A stretch of DNA of 64,000 nt from Halorientalis pallida (GCF_004118325.1 NZ_RDFA01000004.1:62001-126000); one strand, 5' to 3'. Positions 52,338 through 60,745 are shown, counted from the stretch's first letter. Program-made: numbers and translations. The notes: generated from the sequence alone by a model not told the origin.

Positions 52338-53786
52338 ATGCACGAGACGACAGACCGCGTCGCCGACGGCGTCGCGACCACCGACGCCGCCGCGGCCGCC
52401 GACACGATCCCCGACGACGGTATCGTCCCGATGAGCGGTCTCAGCGCCGGCCCGAAAGACGTGGCTCACGAACTGGCCGCCTCGAATCGGGACCGCTCGC
52501 TGACGGTCCCCGCGAGCGCCGACGCCGGCTTCGTGGCCGACACCGAGTTACCCAACGCCGACGCGCTCGACCTCCGGTATCCCTTCTCGGCGTGGCCCAA
52601 CCTCAAGCGGGCAGTCAACGAGGGCCGCGTGGACTTCGTCGACGATCACCTCTCGGTCGTCGAGCAGTCGGTCGCACGGGGGCACTTCGGCGACCCCGAC
52701 GTGGCGGTCGTGGAAGCCCTCGCAGTAGGGGAAGACTGGCTCGTGCCCACGACCGCCGTCGGCGCCGTTCCGGCGTTCGTCGCCGCGGCCGACGCAGTGA
52801 TCGTCGAGGTCAACGAAGCGCTCCCGCTCGAACTCCAGCGTCTGCACGACACCTGGACACCGTCGCCGCCACCCCGGGACCCACTCTCGCTGTCCGACCC
52901 GGGTGAACGTCTGGGCGACCAGTTCGTCCGGTTCGAGCCCGACAAACTGGCGGCCGTCGTCCGCACCGAGAACGACCCGGTCCCCTACCCTTTCCGGGAA
53001 CCGACCGACGCAGAAGCCGCCATCGCCGACAACGTGGTCGACTTCCTGGCCGACGAACTCGTCGACAACCGCGCGTTCCGCGAGCGGTTCACTTTCGAGG
53101 TCGGCATCGGCTCGCTGGGCAACGAGATTACCGAGCGGATCGGCGACCTCGACTTCGGCGACCGCCGGGTTGACTACTACGGCGAGGTCGCACAGGACGG
53201 GTTGCTGGATCTACTGGAGGCGGGGACGCTCTCGGCCGCGAGCGCGACCGCGCTCGTCCTCGGTGAAGACGGCGTGGACCGCCTGCTCGACCGCCCCGAA
53301 CTCGTGGCCGAGAACGCCTGTACGCGCTCGATGAGCGTCTCGAACGACCCTGGGCTGATCCGGGCGTTCGGCGTCGTCGCGATCAACACCGCCGTCGAGG
53401 TCGACGTGTACGGCCACACCAACTCCTCGCACGTCCAGGGCTCACAGCTCCTGCAGGGCATCGGCGGCTCCGGCGACTTCGCGCGCAACAGTCTGCTCTC
53501 GACGATGGTGTTACCTTCGACGGCAAAAGACGGTGCAGTCTCGCGGATCGTGCCCATGGCCTCTCACGTGGATCACCCGGATCACGACGTGGACGTGGTG
53601 GTGACCGAACACGGCGTGGCCGACCTGCGCGGGCTGACGCCGGACGAGCGGTTCGAGACGGTCGTCGAGCAGTGCGCGGATCCCGACTTCCGGCAGGAGC
53701 TCAGACGGTACGGCGAACGCGCCGCCCGGGGCGGCGGACACATGCCACACGACCTGCCGACGGCGTTCGGCATGCACGGCGAGTGA
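52338..53786 (+). CDS. Acetyl-CoA hydrolase/CoA-transferase family protein
   Basis: 482 residues. Two CoA-transferase domains: the N-terminal half has VADGVATTDAAAAADTIPDD and TELPNADALDLRYPFSAWPN; the C-terminal half has EVGIGSLGNEITERIGDLDF, VDYYGEVAQDGLLDLLEAGT with the likely catalytic Glu, and NTAVEVDVYGHTNSSHVQGS. It either hydrolyses acetyl-CoA or moves CoA between acetate and another acyl-CoA; the family pattern favours acetate:acyl-CoA transfer. It starts 54 bp after the glycosyltransferase gene. Confidence 0.87.
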   Translation: MHETTDRVADGVATTDAAAAADTIPDDGIVPMSGLSAGPKDVAHELAASNRDRSLTVPASADAGFVADTELPNADALDLRYPFSAWPNLKRAVNEGRVDFVDDHLSVVEQSVARGHFGDPDVAVVEALAVGEDWLVPTTAVGAVPAFVAAADAVIVEVNEALPLELQRLHDTWTPSPPPRDPLSLSDPGERLGDQFVRFEPDKLAAVVRTENDPVPYPFREPTDAEAAIADNVVDFLADELVDNRAFRERFTFEVGIGSLGNEITERIGDLDFGDRRVDYYGEVAQDGLLDLLEAGTLSAASATALVLGEDGVDRLLDRPELVAENACTRSMSVSNDPGLIRAFGVVAINTAVEVDVYGHTNSSHVQGSQLLQGIGGSGDFARNSLLSTMVLPSTAKDGAVSRIVPMASHVDHPDHDVDVVVTEHGVADLRGLTPDERFETVVEQCADPDFRQELRRYGERAARGGGHMPHDLPTAFGMHGE

Positions 53787-53804
53787 ACGGACGGGCGACC
53801 GCCG

Positions 53805-56246
53805 TCACTCGTCGACGTCGAGCGACTCGTCGGCGGCTTCGACCGCCCGGACGGCGGCGACGTTCTCTTGCACGTCGTGGACGCGGACGATATCGGCCCC
53901 GCGCTCGGCGGCCAGCGTCGTCCCCGCGACGGTCGCGGCCAGCCGCTCGTCGGGACCCCGGTCGATCCGCCCGAACATCGACTTGTGAGAGTGGCCCACG
54001 AGGACGGGACAGCCAAGCGCTCTGAACTCGTCGATCCGACCGAGCAACTCGAAGTCCTCGGCGGGGGACTTCCCGAACCCGATGCCCGGGTCGACGATGA
54101 TCTGTTCGCGGTCCAGCCCCGCCTTCTCCGCCAGGACGATGCGTTCGGTCACCTCGTCGACGACGTCGGTGACCACGTCGTCGTACTCGCGGTCGGTGTC
54201 GGGGTCGACCGGCGTCTCCTCGCTGTGCATCACGACGACGGGTACGTCGTGGTCGGCCGCGACCAGCCGCATCTCCGGGTCTTCGAGGCCGGACACGTCG
54301 TTGAGGATATCCGCACCCGCGTCTAGGGCCGCCCGGGCGACCGCCGCCTTGCGCGTGTCGACCGCGATAGTGGTGTCGAGGTCGCTGATTTCTTCGATCA
54401 CCGGGACGACGCGGTCGATCTCCTCGGCCGCAGGGACGGGCTCGGCTCCGGGCCGGGTCGACTCGCCGCCAACGTCGACGATGTCGACGCCGTGGTCGAC
54501 CATCTCCTCGGCGCGGGCGACGGCGGCCTCGACGGCCTCGTACTCCCCGCCGTCGTGGAAGCTGTCGGGCGTGACGTTGAGGATGCCCATGACTGCCGTC
54601 CCGTCCTCCCAGGGGTAACCGAGCTCGTCGGGGCCGTGGCCCTCGATCTCCAGGGCTGCCCGCAACTCGTCGGCCAGCGGCGACAGGCCGTAGGGCTGGC
54701 CGTCGAGTTTGCCGGCGAGGCGCTTGAACTGCGCGAGCGTCCCCATCAACACGGCGTCGACGTTCTCGCGGTCCTGATCGACCAGCCCGGAGACGGCACA
54801 CTCCCCGCCCAGCGAGAGCATCTCTTCTTTGAGGTACTGGGCCTGCCGTGGCTGGACACGGGTTCGCAGGACGCGGTGGACGCCCTTCCCGCCCATCCGC
54901 CAGGCGCCGGCGTCGGTGACGTGGGCGGCCGAGAGCGTCTCGCGGGCCTCGGCGACCGAGTCGACGCGCTTTGGCACCGTCGGACGGGTCCAGCCCGCTC
55001 GGGCTTCCGCGACGCAGTACAGCGAGCCGGTCACGAGGACGCAGTCGTCGGGACCGGCGGCGTCGCGGGCCAGCTCGAACGCGCCGGCCACGTCGCTGCG
55101 GGTCTCAACGGTGGCCTCGCCCTGGGCCTCGAACGCGCGTGCGAGCACGTCGTCGTCCTCGGCGCGGCCGAGGTCCGGTTCGCAGGCGACGACGTGCTCG
55201 GCGTCGGGCAGAGCGGCTGCGATACCGCGGTGGTCCTTGTCGCTCATCGCGCCGATCACGACGTGCAGGTCGTCGTAGTCGAACGAGTCGAGCGTGTCGG
55301 CGAGGGCGGCGCACCCACCAGGGTTGTGTGCGCCGTCGAGGACGACGAGGGGGTCCCGTCCCATCACCTCGAACCGACCGGGCCAGTGGGCGTTGCGCAG
55401 GCCGCGTGCGATGTCGTCCCGATCGAGGTCCGCGACCTGCCGGGCCAGCGCAGCCGCCACCCCGGCGTTGCGGGCCTGGTGTTCGCCCAGCAGCGGCAGT
55501 TTGGTGTCGACCGACCAGTCGCCACCGTCGAGCGAGACGGCCGCTTCCAGTCCGTCGCGCCCGCCGTAGGCGACGGTGCAGTCCTCGTCTGCGTCGGTGC
55601 CCACGGTGTAGAGGTCGCCGGCGACGTCGCGGGCGGCCTCGCGAGCGTCACCGGTCGTGCCCGTCACGAGGGGTGCGTCGTCGGGAGCGACGTGGGCCTT
55701 GTCGCGAGCGATCTCGGCGACGGTGTCGCCCAGCAGGTCGGTGTGTTCGAGGGTAACAGTCGTGACGGCGCTGGCGACGGGGTCGACGACGCTGGTGGCG
55801 TCGTGGCGGCCGCCGATGCCGACTTCCAGGACGGCAACGTCCACGTCGGCGCGCCGGAAGGCCCACAGCGCCATCACCGTGAGCGTCTCGAAGAAGGTGG
55901 GAGCGTCCCCGTCGGCCGCGCGGTCGGTGACGTAGGGCCTGGCGTCGTCGACGAACTCGACGAGGGCGCGTTCGGTGAGTTTGTGGCCGTTGATCCGGAC
56001 GCGTTCGCGGACGTCGTCGAGGTGGGGAGACGTGTAGAGGCCGACGTCGAGTCCGGCTTCGCGGAGGACGCGTTCGGTCATCCGCGCCGTGCTGCCCTTC
56101 CCGTTCGAGCCGGCGATCTGCACCGCGCGAACGGACTCCTGTGGGTCGTCGAGGTGGGCCAGGAAGTCCCGCGTCGCCGTCGTGCCCGGCCGCGGCGGGT
56201 ACCGGCGCAGGTCGAACAGAAAGTTCGCCGCGTCGTGGAACTCCAT
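53805..56246 (-). CDS. folCP: Bifunctional folylpolyglutamate synthase / dihydropteroate synthase
   Basis: 813-residue fusion. Residues 1 to about 410 are FolC/Mur ligase: QIAGSNGKGSTARMTERVL (P-loop), YTSPHLDDVRERVRINGH, VGIGGRHDATS, VLDGAHNPGG. A joining region of about 120 residues (GAWRMGGKGVHRVLRTRVQP) leads to DHPS at about 535-813: GILNVTPDSFHDGGEY, VDVGGESTRPGAEPV, DTRKAAVARAALDAGADILN, GIGFGKSPAEDFELLGRID and VGHSHKSMFGRIDRG. It joins pterin with p-aminobenzoate and then adds glutamates, for folate synthesis. ATG 56246 is preferred over one 15 bp upstream because TCTAAAG is 25-31 bp before it. Confidence 0.95.
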   Translation of the reverse strand: MEFHDAANFLFDLRRYPPRPGTTATRDFLAHLDDPQESVRAVQIAGSNGKGSTARMTERVLREAGLDVGLYTSPHLDDVRERVRINGHKLTERALVEFVDDARPYVTDRAADGDAPTFFETLTVMALWAFRRADVDVAVLEVGIGGRHDATSVVDPVASAVTTVTLEHTDLLGDTVAEIARDKAHVAPDDAPLVTGTTGDAREAARDVAGDLYTVGTDADEDCTVAYGGRDGLEAAVSLDGGDWSVDTKLPLLGEHQARNAGVAAALARQVADLDRDDIARGLRNAHWPGRFEVMGRDPLVVLDGAHNPGGCAALADTLDSFDYDDLHVVIGAMSDKDHRGIAAALPDAEHVVACEPDLGRAEDDDVLARAFEAQGEATVETRSDVAGAFELARDAAGPDDCVLVTGSLYCVAEARAGWTRPTVPKRVDSVAEARETLSAAHVTDAGAWRMGGKGVHRVLRTRVQPRQAQYLKEEMLSLGGECAVSGLVDQDRENVDAVLMGTLAQFKRLAGKLDGQPYGLSPLADELRAALEIEGHGPDELGYPWEDGTAVMGILNVTPDSFHDGGEYEAVEAAVARAEEMVDHGVDIVDVGGESTRPGAEPVPAAEEIDRVVPVIEEISDLDTTIAVDTRKAAVARAALDAGADILNDVSGLEDPEMRLVAADHDVPVVVMHSEETPVDPDTDREYDDVVTDVVDEVTERIVLAEKAGLDREQIIVDPGIGFGKSPAEDFELLGRIDEFRALGCPVLVGHSHKSMFGRIDRGPDERLAATVAGTTLAAERGADIVRVHDVQENVAAVRAVEAADESLDVDE

Positions 56247-56300
56247 ATCGCGTCCGAACACAGCGGCGCGCTTTAGACTGTCGGACTCGGGCCTCTGCGG

Positions 56301-56957
56301 TCAGTCGGGCCCGACCTGTGAGATGATTCGGGACTCGATCTTCCGGAGGTGTTCGCCGACGGTGCTGGTCGAACAGTCCAATTCCCCGGCGATGTCCTCG
56401 TTGGTCGCCTGCCGGGGAATCTCGTAGTACCCCTTCGCGAGGGCGACTTCCAGGACCTCGAGCTGGCGCTCGGTCAACAGCGTCGTGACGTCGACGCGAT
56501 CGACCGGTCCCGAATCGTCTTCCTGGAGTTCGATGTCCAGATCGCCGGGGCGCATCCGTGCGGCCTCGCGGATCTTCTTGAAGTCGCCCGCGACGCTCAT
56601 GTGCAGGCCGCCGTCGTCGTCGATGTCGACCGGCGGGTCGATGATGAGGTCGTACTCGTCCATGAGCTGGATCATCGCCGAGAGGACCGTGTTCGCCGCG
56701 AAGCGAACGTGTGCGCGCACGCCGTCGTCCGCCACGTCGAACACGTCGTAGGAGAGGGCGCTCTCCTCGTCTTCCAGAATGGCCTCCAGTTCGTCGGCGT
56801 CACCGGTGAGGTGATAGAGCAGGACGCTCGTCCCGTCGGACATCAGATCGAAGTGGAGCGCGGCCTCGCGGGTTAACTCGGGATGCTCGACGATCGCCTC
56901 GTCGAGCGGATTGTACGTTCCGTCCTCCGTCCGGAGGACGATGTTGAACTCCCGCAT
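56301..56957 (-). CDS. HTH_10 (bacterio-opsin activator type) transcription regulator
   Basis: 218 residues. The N-terminal about 150 residues form the sensor-like domain common to these regulators (DEAIVEHPELTREAALHFDL, MSDGTSVLLYHLTGDADELE). The C-terminal HTH_10 is LTERQLEVLEVALAKGYYEI with PRQATNEDIAGELDCSTSTV and EHLRKIESRI. GGAGG lies 2 bp before the ATG at 56957; a TTG 27 bp upstream is an alternative. It is divergent from the R2lox-ferredoxin operon and is the nearest regulator to the shared promoter elements of the 57-63 kb cluster, so it is a candidate controller. Confidence 0.88.
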   Translation of the reverse strand: MREFNIVLRTEDGTYNPLDEAIVEHPELTREAALHFDLMSDGTSVLLYHLTGDADELEAILEDEESALSYDVFDVADDGVRAHVRFAANTVLSAMIQLMDEYDLIIDPPVDIDDDGGLHMSVAGDFKKIREAARMRPGDLDIELQEDDSGPVDRVDVTTLLTERQLEVLEVALAKGYYEIPRQATNEDIAGELDCSTSTVGEHLRKIESRIISQVGPD

Positions 56958-57158
56958 GTCCTCCAGTTCCAGCCATGGGAACAAAAGGGGTTCGGCAGTG
57001 ATGTGAGGTGAGGGGCCCGGTAACGGGAGTCACAGGCGCTGAACGTCCTGTTCGATGATGACAGACGAGTGGAAGAGACGCGTCGTGGTTGCAGTGGTAT
57101 TATCACACACGCGTTTGTATCGGTGGCTCGACGGCTGATTCCAGCGTCGAACCCGCTG

Positions 57159-57185
57159 TTAAAAAGTTCCTCATATTATCGGGGG
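57159..57185 (+). promoter_or_regulatory. TATA box plus shared CCTC...CGGGG element, R2lox promoter
   Basis: TTAAAAAG (57159-57166) is followed at 57169-57185 by CCTCATATTATCGGGGG. The element lies between the TATA box and the expected start site, so it is placed like an operator. It differs at only 3 of 17 positions from the element before the first SCP2 gene. Confidence 0.6.
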
Positions 57186-57223
57186 TATATGTATCCACCT
57201 GTCTGTTGTACCGTCTCGTGGGT

Positions 57224-58255
57224 ATGGACGCCAGCACTGATCAGATCAAAGCGGGGCGAATTGATACCGACAATACGTACTACGAACTGTACCAGAAGTC
57301 GGTCGAGTTGGGGACGTGGGACGCCGAGAAGCTGATGCACAAGGTCGGTTTCGAGGAGGACCGGGAAGTCTGGAACTCGCTCGACGACAACGAGAAAGAG
57401 CAGTGGGCGCGGCTCATTTCGTACTTCATCGACGGCGAACACGCGGTCGCACAGGACGCCCGTCGCATCATGAAGACGGTGTCCTCGCCGTGGTTCGACC
57501 GGTCGATCGAGAAGGAGATGTTCGCCTCCGCGCTGGCTTTGGAGGAGGCAAAGCACACGCAGTTTTTCGACCTGTACCTGACGAACGTGATGGTCGACAA
57601 GTTCCCGCAGTACGAGCTCGACACGCGTCGCGGGGGCATCCAGATCCCCCGGACCGAGGCCTGCGGTGCGGGCGAGATGTTCGAGCGCCAGGGGACGCTG
57701 CAGGCACAGGCGGCCGACGGCGGTGACCCGACCGACATCGCCCGCGCGGCGACGAACTACCACATCGGCGTCGAGGGAATCCTCGCCCGGGGTGGCTACT
57801 TCGCCAAGAACCGGATGATGCAGGAAGCCCCGCTCAAGCTGCTCAACAAGGGCTTCCAGTTCATCAGTACCGACGAGGGCCGACACATTACCTTCGGGCT
57901 CGAAGTGCTGAACGAGCTCATCGAGAAGGAACGCGACGGGGTTCCGGCGTACCAGGGCGTCGAGAACGCCATCTGGGAGCAGGCCGTCGAAGACATCGGC
58001 TACATCACGGACACAGCCTACTTCATCACCGAGTCCGTCGGCGACCCACTCGACGTGGACTTCGACGAACTCGTGAACCGCGGTGCGCGGCTGGCCGGGG
58101 ACATGATGTTCGACACGCTCGACCTGGACGCTGGGAGCGCCACGGAGTTCATGCAGGCCGCCGCCGACGCCATGGAGGACGCACAGGGCAGCGACTACGA
58201 GGCGGTCATCGAGAAGTACGACCACATCTACTCGGCCAAGATGGCGGGTGACTGA
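57224..58255 (+). CDS. R2-like ligand-binding oxidase (R2lox), dinuclear metal enzyme
   Basis: 343-residue ferritin-like protein. Metal ligands in R2lox spacing: E72 (DGEHAVAQD), E108 and H111 (LALEEAKHTQFF), E184 (YHIGVEGILARGGYF), E218 and H221 (ISTDEGRHITFG). V75 and Y179 occupy the positions that form the valine-tyrosine ether cross-link in known R2lox proteins. Characterised members bind a Mn/Fe pair and a long-chain fatty acid; their substrates are unknown. Haloarchaeal copies are easily annotated as ribonucleotide reductase beta. The ATG at 57224 was chosen; an open frame extends upstream past the promoter. It is followed after 2 bp by the 86-residue gene. Confidence 0.85.
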   Translation: MDASTDQIKAGRIDTDNTYYELYQKSVELGTWDAEKLMHKVGFEEDREVWNSLDDNEKEQWARLISYFIDGEHAVAQDARRIMKTVSSPWFDRSIEKEMFASALALEEAKHTQFFDLYLTNVMVDKFPQYELDTRRGGIQIPRTEACGAGEMFERQGTLQAQAADGGDPTDIARAATNYHIGVEGILARGGYFAKNRMMQEAPLKLLNKGFQFISTDEGRHITFGLEVLNELIEKERDGVPAYQGVENAIWEQAVEDIGYITDTAYFITESVGDPLDVDFDELVNRGARLAGDMMFDTLDLDAGSATEFMQAAADAMEDAQGSDYEAVIEKYDHIYSAKMAGD

Positions 58256-58257
58256 TC

Positions 58258-58518
58258 ATGACGGAACTCAAAGACATCGAAGGTGCGGAGTTCACCGCAT
58301 CGGACGACGAGATCGACGATGCCATCGAGGAAGCAGCAGACGACCTCGGGATGCCCCCCGAGAAAGTCGAGGAAGAAGTGGCCTACATCCTCGATTCGGG
58401 GACGGGCCGGGCCAACAACGAGGGGGTCGCCGGCGCGGCCGCCAGCGACAACGAGGACACCAACAACGATCCGCGACTCGAAGCGCTGGAGATGTACAAG
58501 CTTCGCCAGGAGCTATGA
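58258..58518 (+). CDS. 86-residue acidic protein between R2lox and ferredoxin
   Basis: Soluble, helical, strongly acidic (KDIEGAEFTASDDEIDDAIE), with a segment GTGRANNEGVAGAAASDNED and a charged C-terminal helix (LEALEMYKLRQEL). It starts 2 bp after the oxidase stop and overlaps the ferredoxin start by 4 bp, so it is the middle gene of a three-gene operon. I do not recognise a family. Its position suggests an adaptor or assembly factor for the oxidase or its electron donor. Confidence 0.75.
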   Translation: MTELKDIEGAEFTASDDEIDDAIEEAADDLGMPPEKVEEEVAYILDSGTGRANNEGVAGAAASDNEDTNNDPRLEALEMYKLRQEL

Positions 58519-58883
58519 GCGGGCGGGCAGACACGGGCGAGGACACGACCGACGAACCCGTCACGGACGGCGGGACCCACGAGGTGACCCTCGAACACGA
58601 GGGCGAGGAGATCACCCTCTCGGTCGACGAGGACGAATACATCCTCGACGCGGCCGAGGAGGCCGGCCTGGACCTGCCCTACTCCTGTCGGAAGGGACAG
58701 TGTACCTCCTGTGTCGGGACGGTCGAAGCGGGAGAGATCGACCAGAGTGAAGGCGCGGCACTCGACCCGATGCAGGAGGACGACGGGTTCGCCCTCCTCT
58801 GTATCACCTATCCCAAGTCGGACTGCACCATCGAGACCGACACCCAGAGCGACATGTTCGGCGGCGACATGGACATCCTCTAG
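58515..58883 (+). CDS. Plant-type [2Fe-2S] ferredoxin
   Basis: 122 residues. Cluster ligands C58-x4-C63-x2-C66 (SCRKGQCTSCVG) and C96 (LLCITYP) match plant-type ferredoxins. An acidic N-terminal extension of about 22 residues precedes the fold, as in halophilic ferredoxins, but the larger halophilic insertion domain is absent. Coupled to the upstream gene by a 4-bp overlap, it is the likely electron donor for the R2-like oxidase. A perfect 16-bp palindrome lies 40 bp after the stop. Confidence 0.92.
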   Translation: MSGRADTGEDTTDEPVTDGGTHEVTLEHEGEEITLSVDEDEYILDAAEEAGLDLPYSCRKGQCTSCVGTVEAGEIDQSEGAALDPMQEDDGFALLCITYPKSDCTIETDTQSDMFGGDMDIL

Positions 58884-58922
58884 GTCGGCCGAGACGACTG
58901 TTTTATCGACTTTCGGTGGCTT

Positions 58923-58938
58923 TCGACGCCGGCGTCGA
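58923..58938. repeat. Perfect 16-bp palindrome after the ferredoxin gene
   Basis: TCGACGCCGGCGTCGA, without a loop, lies 40 bp downstream of the ferredoxin stop and about 38 bp upstream of the TATA box of the first SCP2 gene. It could be a terminator or an activator site of the next promoter. Confidence 0.5.
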
Positions 58939-58973
58939 GTGACTTACTGAGCCTAGCTTTCGGCACTACACAG

Positions 58974-59001
58974 TATTTAAATAACCTCACATTGACGGGG
59001 G
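58974..59001 (+). promoter_or_regulatory. TATA box plus shared element, first SCP2 gene
   Basis: TATTTAAATAA followed at 58985 by CCTCACATTGACGGGGG. Same arrangement as at 57159, 59932 and 62675. The gene starts at 59094, implying a leader of about 85-90 nt, unusual for this mostly leaderless genome. Confidence 0.65.
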
Positions 59002-59093
59002 AAATGTTTTTGATATCTCCGGTGTCCGTTTGGGTGGATCCGTTGGCGGGCACCCAGTTGGGGGACGCGTGACCGCGCAACGGGGTGATACCT

Positions 59094-59825
59094 ATGAGTA
59101 CACAGGAACAACAGTTCGAACTCGACGATTACTTCCCGACCACGGCATGGCTTACCAGGTACCAGCACGCACTCGACGACAGTCAGGAACTCGAAGACAC
59201 CGGCGAGGGCTGGGGCGTCGGCTGGAACGGCGACTTCGTCTTCGAGATGCTGAACCTCCCGATCGAGGAGCGAACGGTGAACGACCTCCCCGAGGAGGTC
59301 TGGGAGGCCCTCGAACAGGGGATCACCCAACTGCCCGAGGACACGCTGGAGACCGTCCTCGAAGACGCGCCCGAAGACGTCGCCGACGGGATCGAAGCCC
59401 GCGACGGGCCGCTCCCCGAGCGGGCGGCCCAGGAACTGCTGGAGACGAAGATCTCGGAAGCGCCCGAGAAGGTCTGGCCCGGACTCCGCCGCGTCATGCC
59501 GGACATCATGGACGACCTGCTCACGGAACTGGAAGAGAACGTCACCGACGACGGGACGGTCTACGCCTGGATCGGTCTTGAAGACGGTGGCTGTTACGAC
59601 ACGACGACCATGGACACGCTCGACGAGCGCGACCACGGATTCGTCCTGACCGGCGACTTCGACCAGTGGGTCGACCTGGTCAACGGCGACCTCGACGTCG
59701 TCGAGGCCATCATGTCCGGGAAGCTAGAACTGGACGGCGACATGCAGAAGATCCTCCAGTACTCCGACGCCGCGCTGACGATGACCGACGTCGCCAGCGA
59801 CCTGGACAAGCGCTTCCTGTTCTAA
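59094..59825 (+). CDS. SCP2 sterol-binding-fold protein with long helical N-terminal region
   Basis: 243 residues. The C-terminal about 65 residues have the SCP2 pattern: GFVLTGDFDQWVDLVNGDLD, EAIMSGKLELDGDMQKILQY, and a final DVASDLDKRFLF. The preceding about 150 residues are acidic helices (LPEDTLETVLEDAPEDVADG) with NGDFVFEMLNLPIEERTV near the start; this part may contain the other strands of the fold plus an insertion. SCP2 proteins carry lipids or acyl-CoAs. GGGGTGAT before the ATG at 59094 is a plausible Shine-Dalgarno. It is the first of two SCP2 genes. Confidence 0.82.
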   Translation: MSTQEQQFELDDYFPTTAWLTRYQHALDDSQELEDTGEGWGVGWNGDFVFEMLNLPIEERTVNDLPEEVWEALEQGITQLPEDTLETVLEDAPEDVADGIEARDGPLPERAAQELLETKISEAPEKVWPGLRRVMPDIMDDLLTELEENVTDDGTVYAWIGLEDGGCYDTTTMDTLDERDHGFVLTGDFDQWVDLVNGDLDVVEAIMSGKLELDGDMQKILQYSDAALTMTDVASDLDKRFLF

Positions 59826-59931
59826 CTGTCCCACTCCGAATATTTTCTTCGCGCATACTGTCCGGTTTCAGAGCGATCAGCGTGTAAATTTCCTTCGTGT
59901 TGTTCAACAAATCGAACGGGTTCCGAGTTCG

Positions 59932-59960
59932 TATATAAACCCCCCTCACATACGACGGGG
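59932..59960 (+). promoter_or_regulatory. TATA box plus shared element, second SCP2 gene
   Basis: TATATAAA, then at 59944-59960 CCTCACATACGACGGGG. The leader to 60036 would be about 70-75 nt. Confidence 0.65.
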
Positions 59961-60035
59961 TACCCTCAGGGGGATAGCGCAAGAACAGGGAGGTAGCCAT
60001 CGGCCACAGGGTGCCGGTGGGGAATGGGCGAAACT

Positions 60036-60599
60036 ATGTCAGACGAACTCATCACACGCGTCGAAGAAACGCTCGACAAGGACGAAGCACAGCTCAAAGA
60101 GGACCTGCCGGGACTGCTCGACGACATCGACGGGCAGGAGGAAGAACTCATCGGCGAGAACCCCGAACTGTTCGCGCAGGTCATCGGCCGCATGGGCGAT
60201 ATCGACATCGCGAGCTTCTACGAGGACGAGCCCGAGGCCGGCGACCAGTTCCAGGACCTGCTCTGGACGGGCGTCAACATGCTCGTCGAGGAGAACCCGG
60301 AGATCAAGGATCAGATCGCCGCCGACATCACGGCGAACTTCGAGGCCGACGACTGCCCGATGCAGGGTCACCTCGACGTCAACGCCAGCGAGGAGACCAT
60401 CACCGGCGGCTCCGGCACTGTCTCGGACGCCGACCTCACGCTGACCGGCCCCGCCGACACGCTGACCGGCCTCATCACCGGCGGCATCGACCCGGTGCAG
60501 GGCTTCATGCAGCAACAGTACGAACTGGACGGGTCCGTCCAGAAGGGCACCCAGCTCGCCTCCGTCATGGGCGAGATTACGGACAACGTCCCGAACTGA
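60036..60599 (+). CDS. SCP2 sterol-binding-fold protein
   Basis: 187 residues. N-terminal acidic helices (EETLDKDEAQLKEDLPGLLD) are followed by CPMQGHLDVNASEETITGGS, DADLTLTGPADTLTGLITGG and a C-terminal QQQYELDGSVQKGTQLASVM, the SCP2 strand-helix end seen in lipid-transfer proteins. A second in-frame ATG 12 bp upstream is less likely. It lies 178 bp upstream of the first acyl-CoA dehydrogenase gene and may be cotranscribed with it. Confidence 0.82.
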   Translation: MSDELITRVEETLDKDEAQLKEDLPGLLDDIDGQEEELIGENPELFAQVIGRMGDIDIASFYEDEPEAGDQFQDLLWTGVNMLVEENPEIKDQIAADITANFEADDCPMQGHLDVNASEETITGGSGTVSDADLTLTGPADTLTGLITGGIDPVQGFMQQQYELDGSVQKGTQLASVMGEITDNVPN

Positions 60600-60725
60600 C
60601 GCCGCCAGCGTCGCGATCAGGGGATCCCCGAGGTCCAGCGGGCGCGGCACGTGGACACCGTCTCGGGCACGCGGGACAGCGAACGCGATTCGGTCCGTCG
60701 AGGGCCGGAACTACGTATCGACACC

Positions 60726-60745
60726 GAGTGTCGTGACCGACACTC
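60726..60745. promoter_or_regulatory. 20-bp dyad upstream of the first acyl-CoA dehydrogenase
   Basis: GAGTGTCG-TGAC-CGACACTC, perfect 8-bp arms, ends 32 bp before the ATG at 60778. It is a typical size for a dimeric regulator site. This gene lacks the CCTC...CGGGG element found at its neighbours. Confidence 0.5.

Noticed and set aside
49214-52906. Very long open frame of over 1200 codons antisense to the S9 peptidase and running into the glycosyltransferase region
   Set aside because: It lies antisense to a gene with intact catalytic motifs, has no family motif of its own, and its composition (Arg, Pro, Gly-rich) is that of a GC-bias shadow.
57224-58255. Ribonucleotide reductase beta subunit
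   Set aside because: The Val and Tyr cross-link positions, the ligand spacing and the Glu-Gly-x-Leu-Ala context fit R2lox, and no alpha subunit gene is adjacent.
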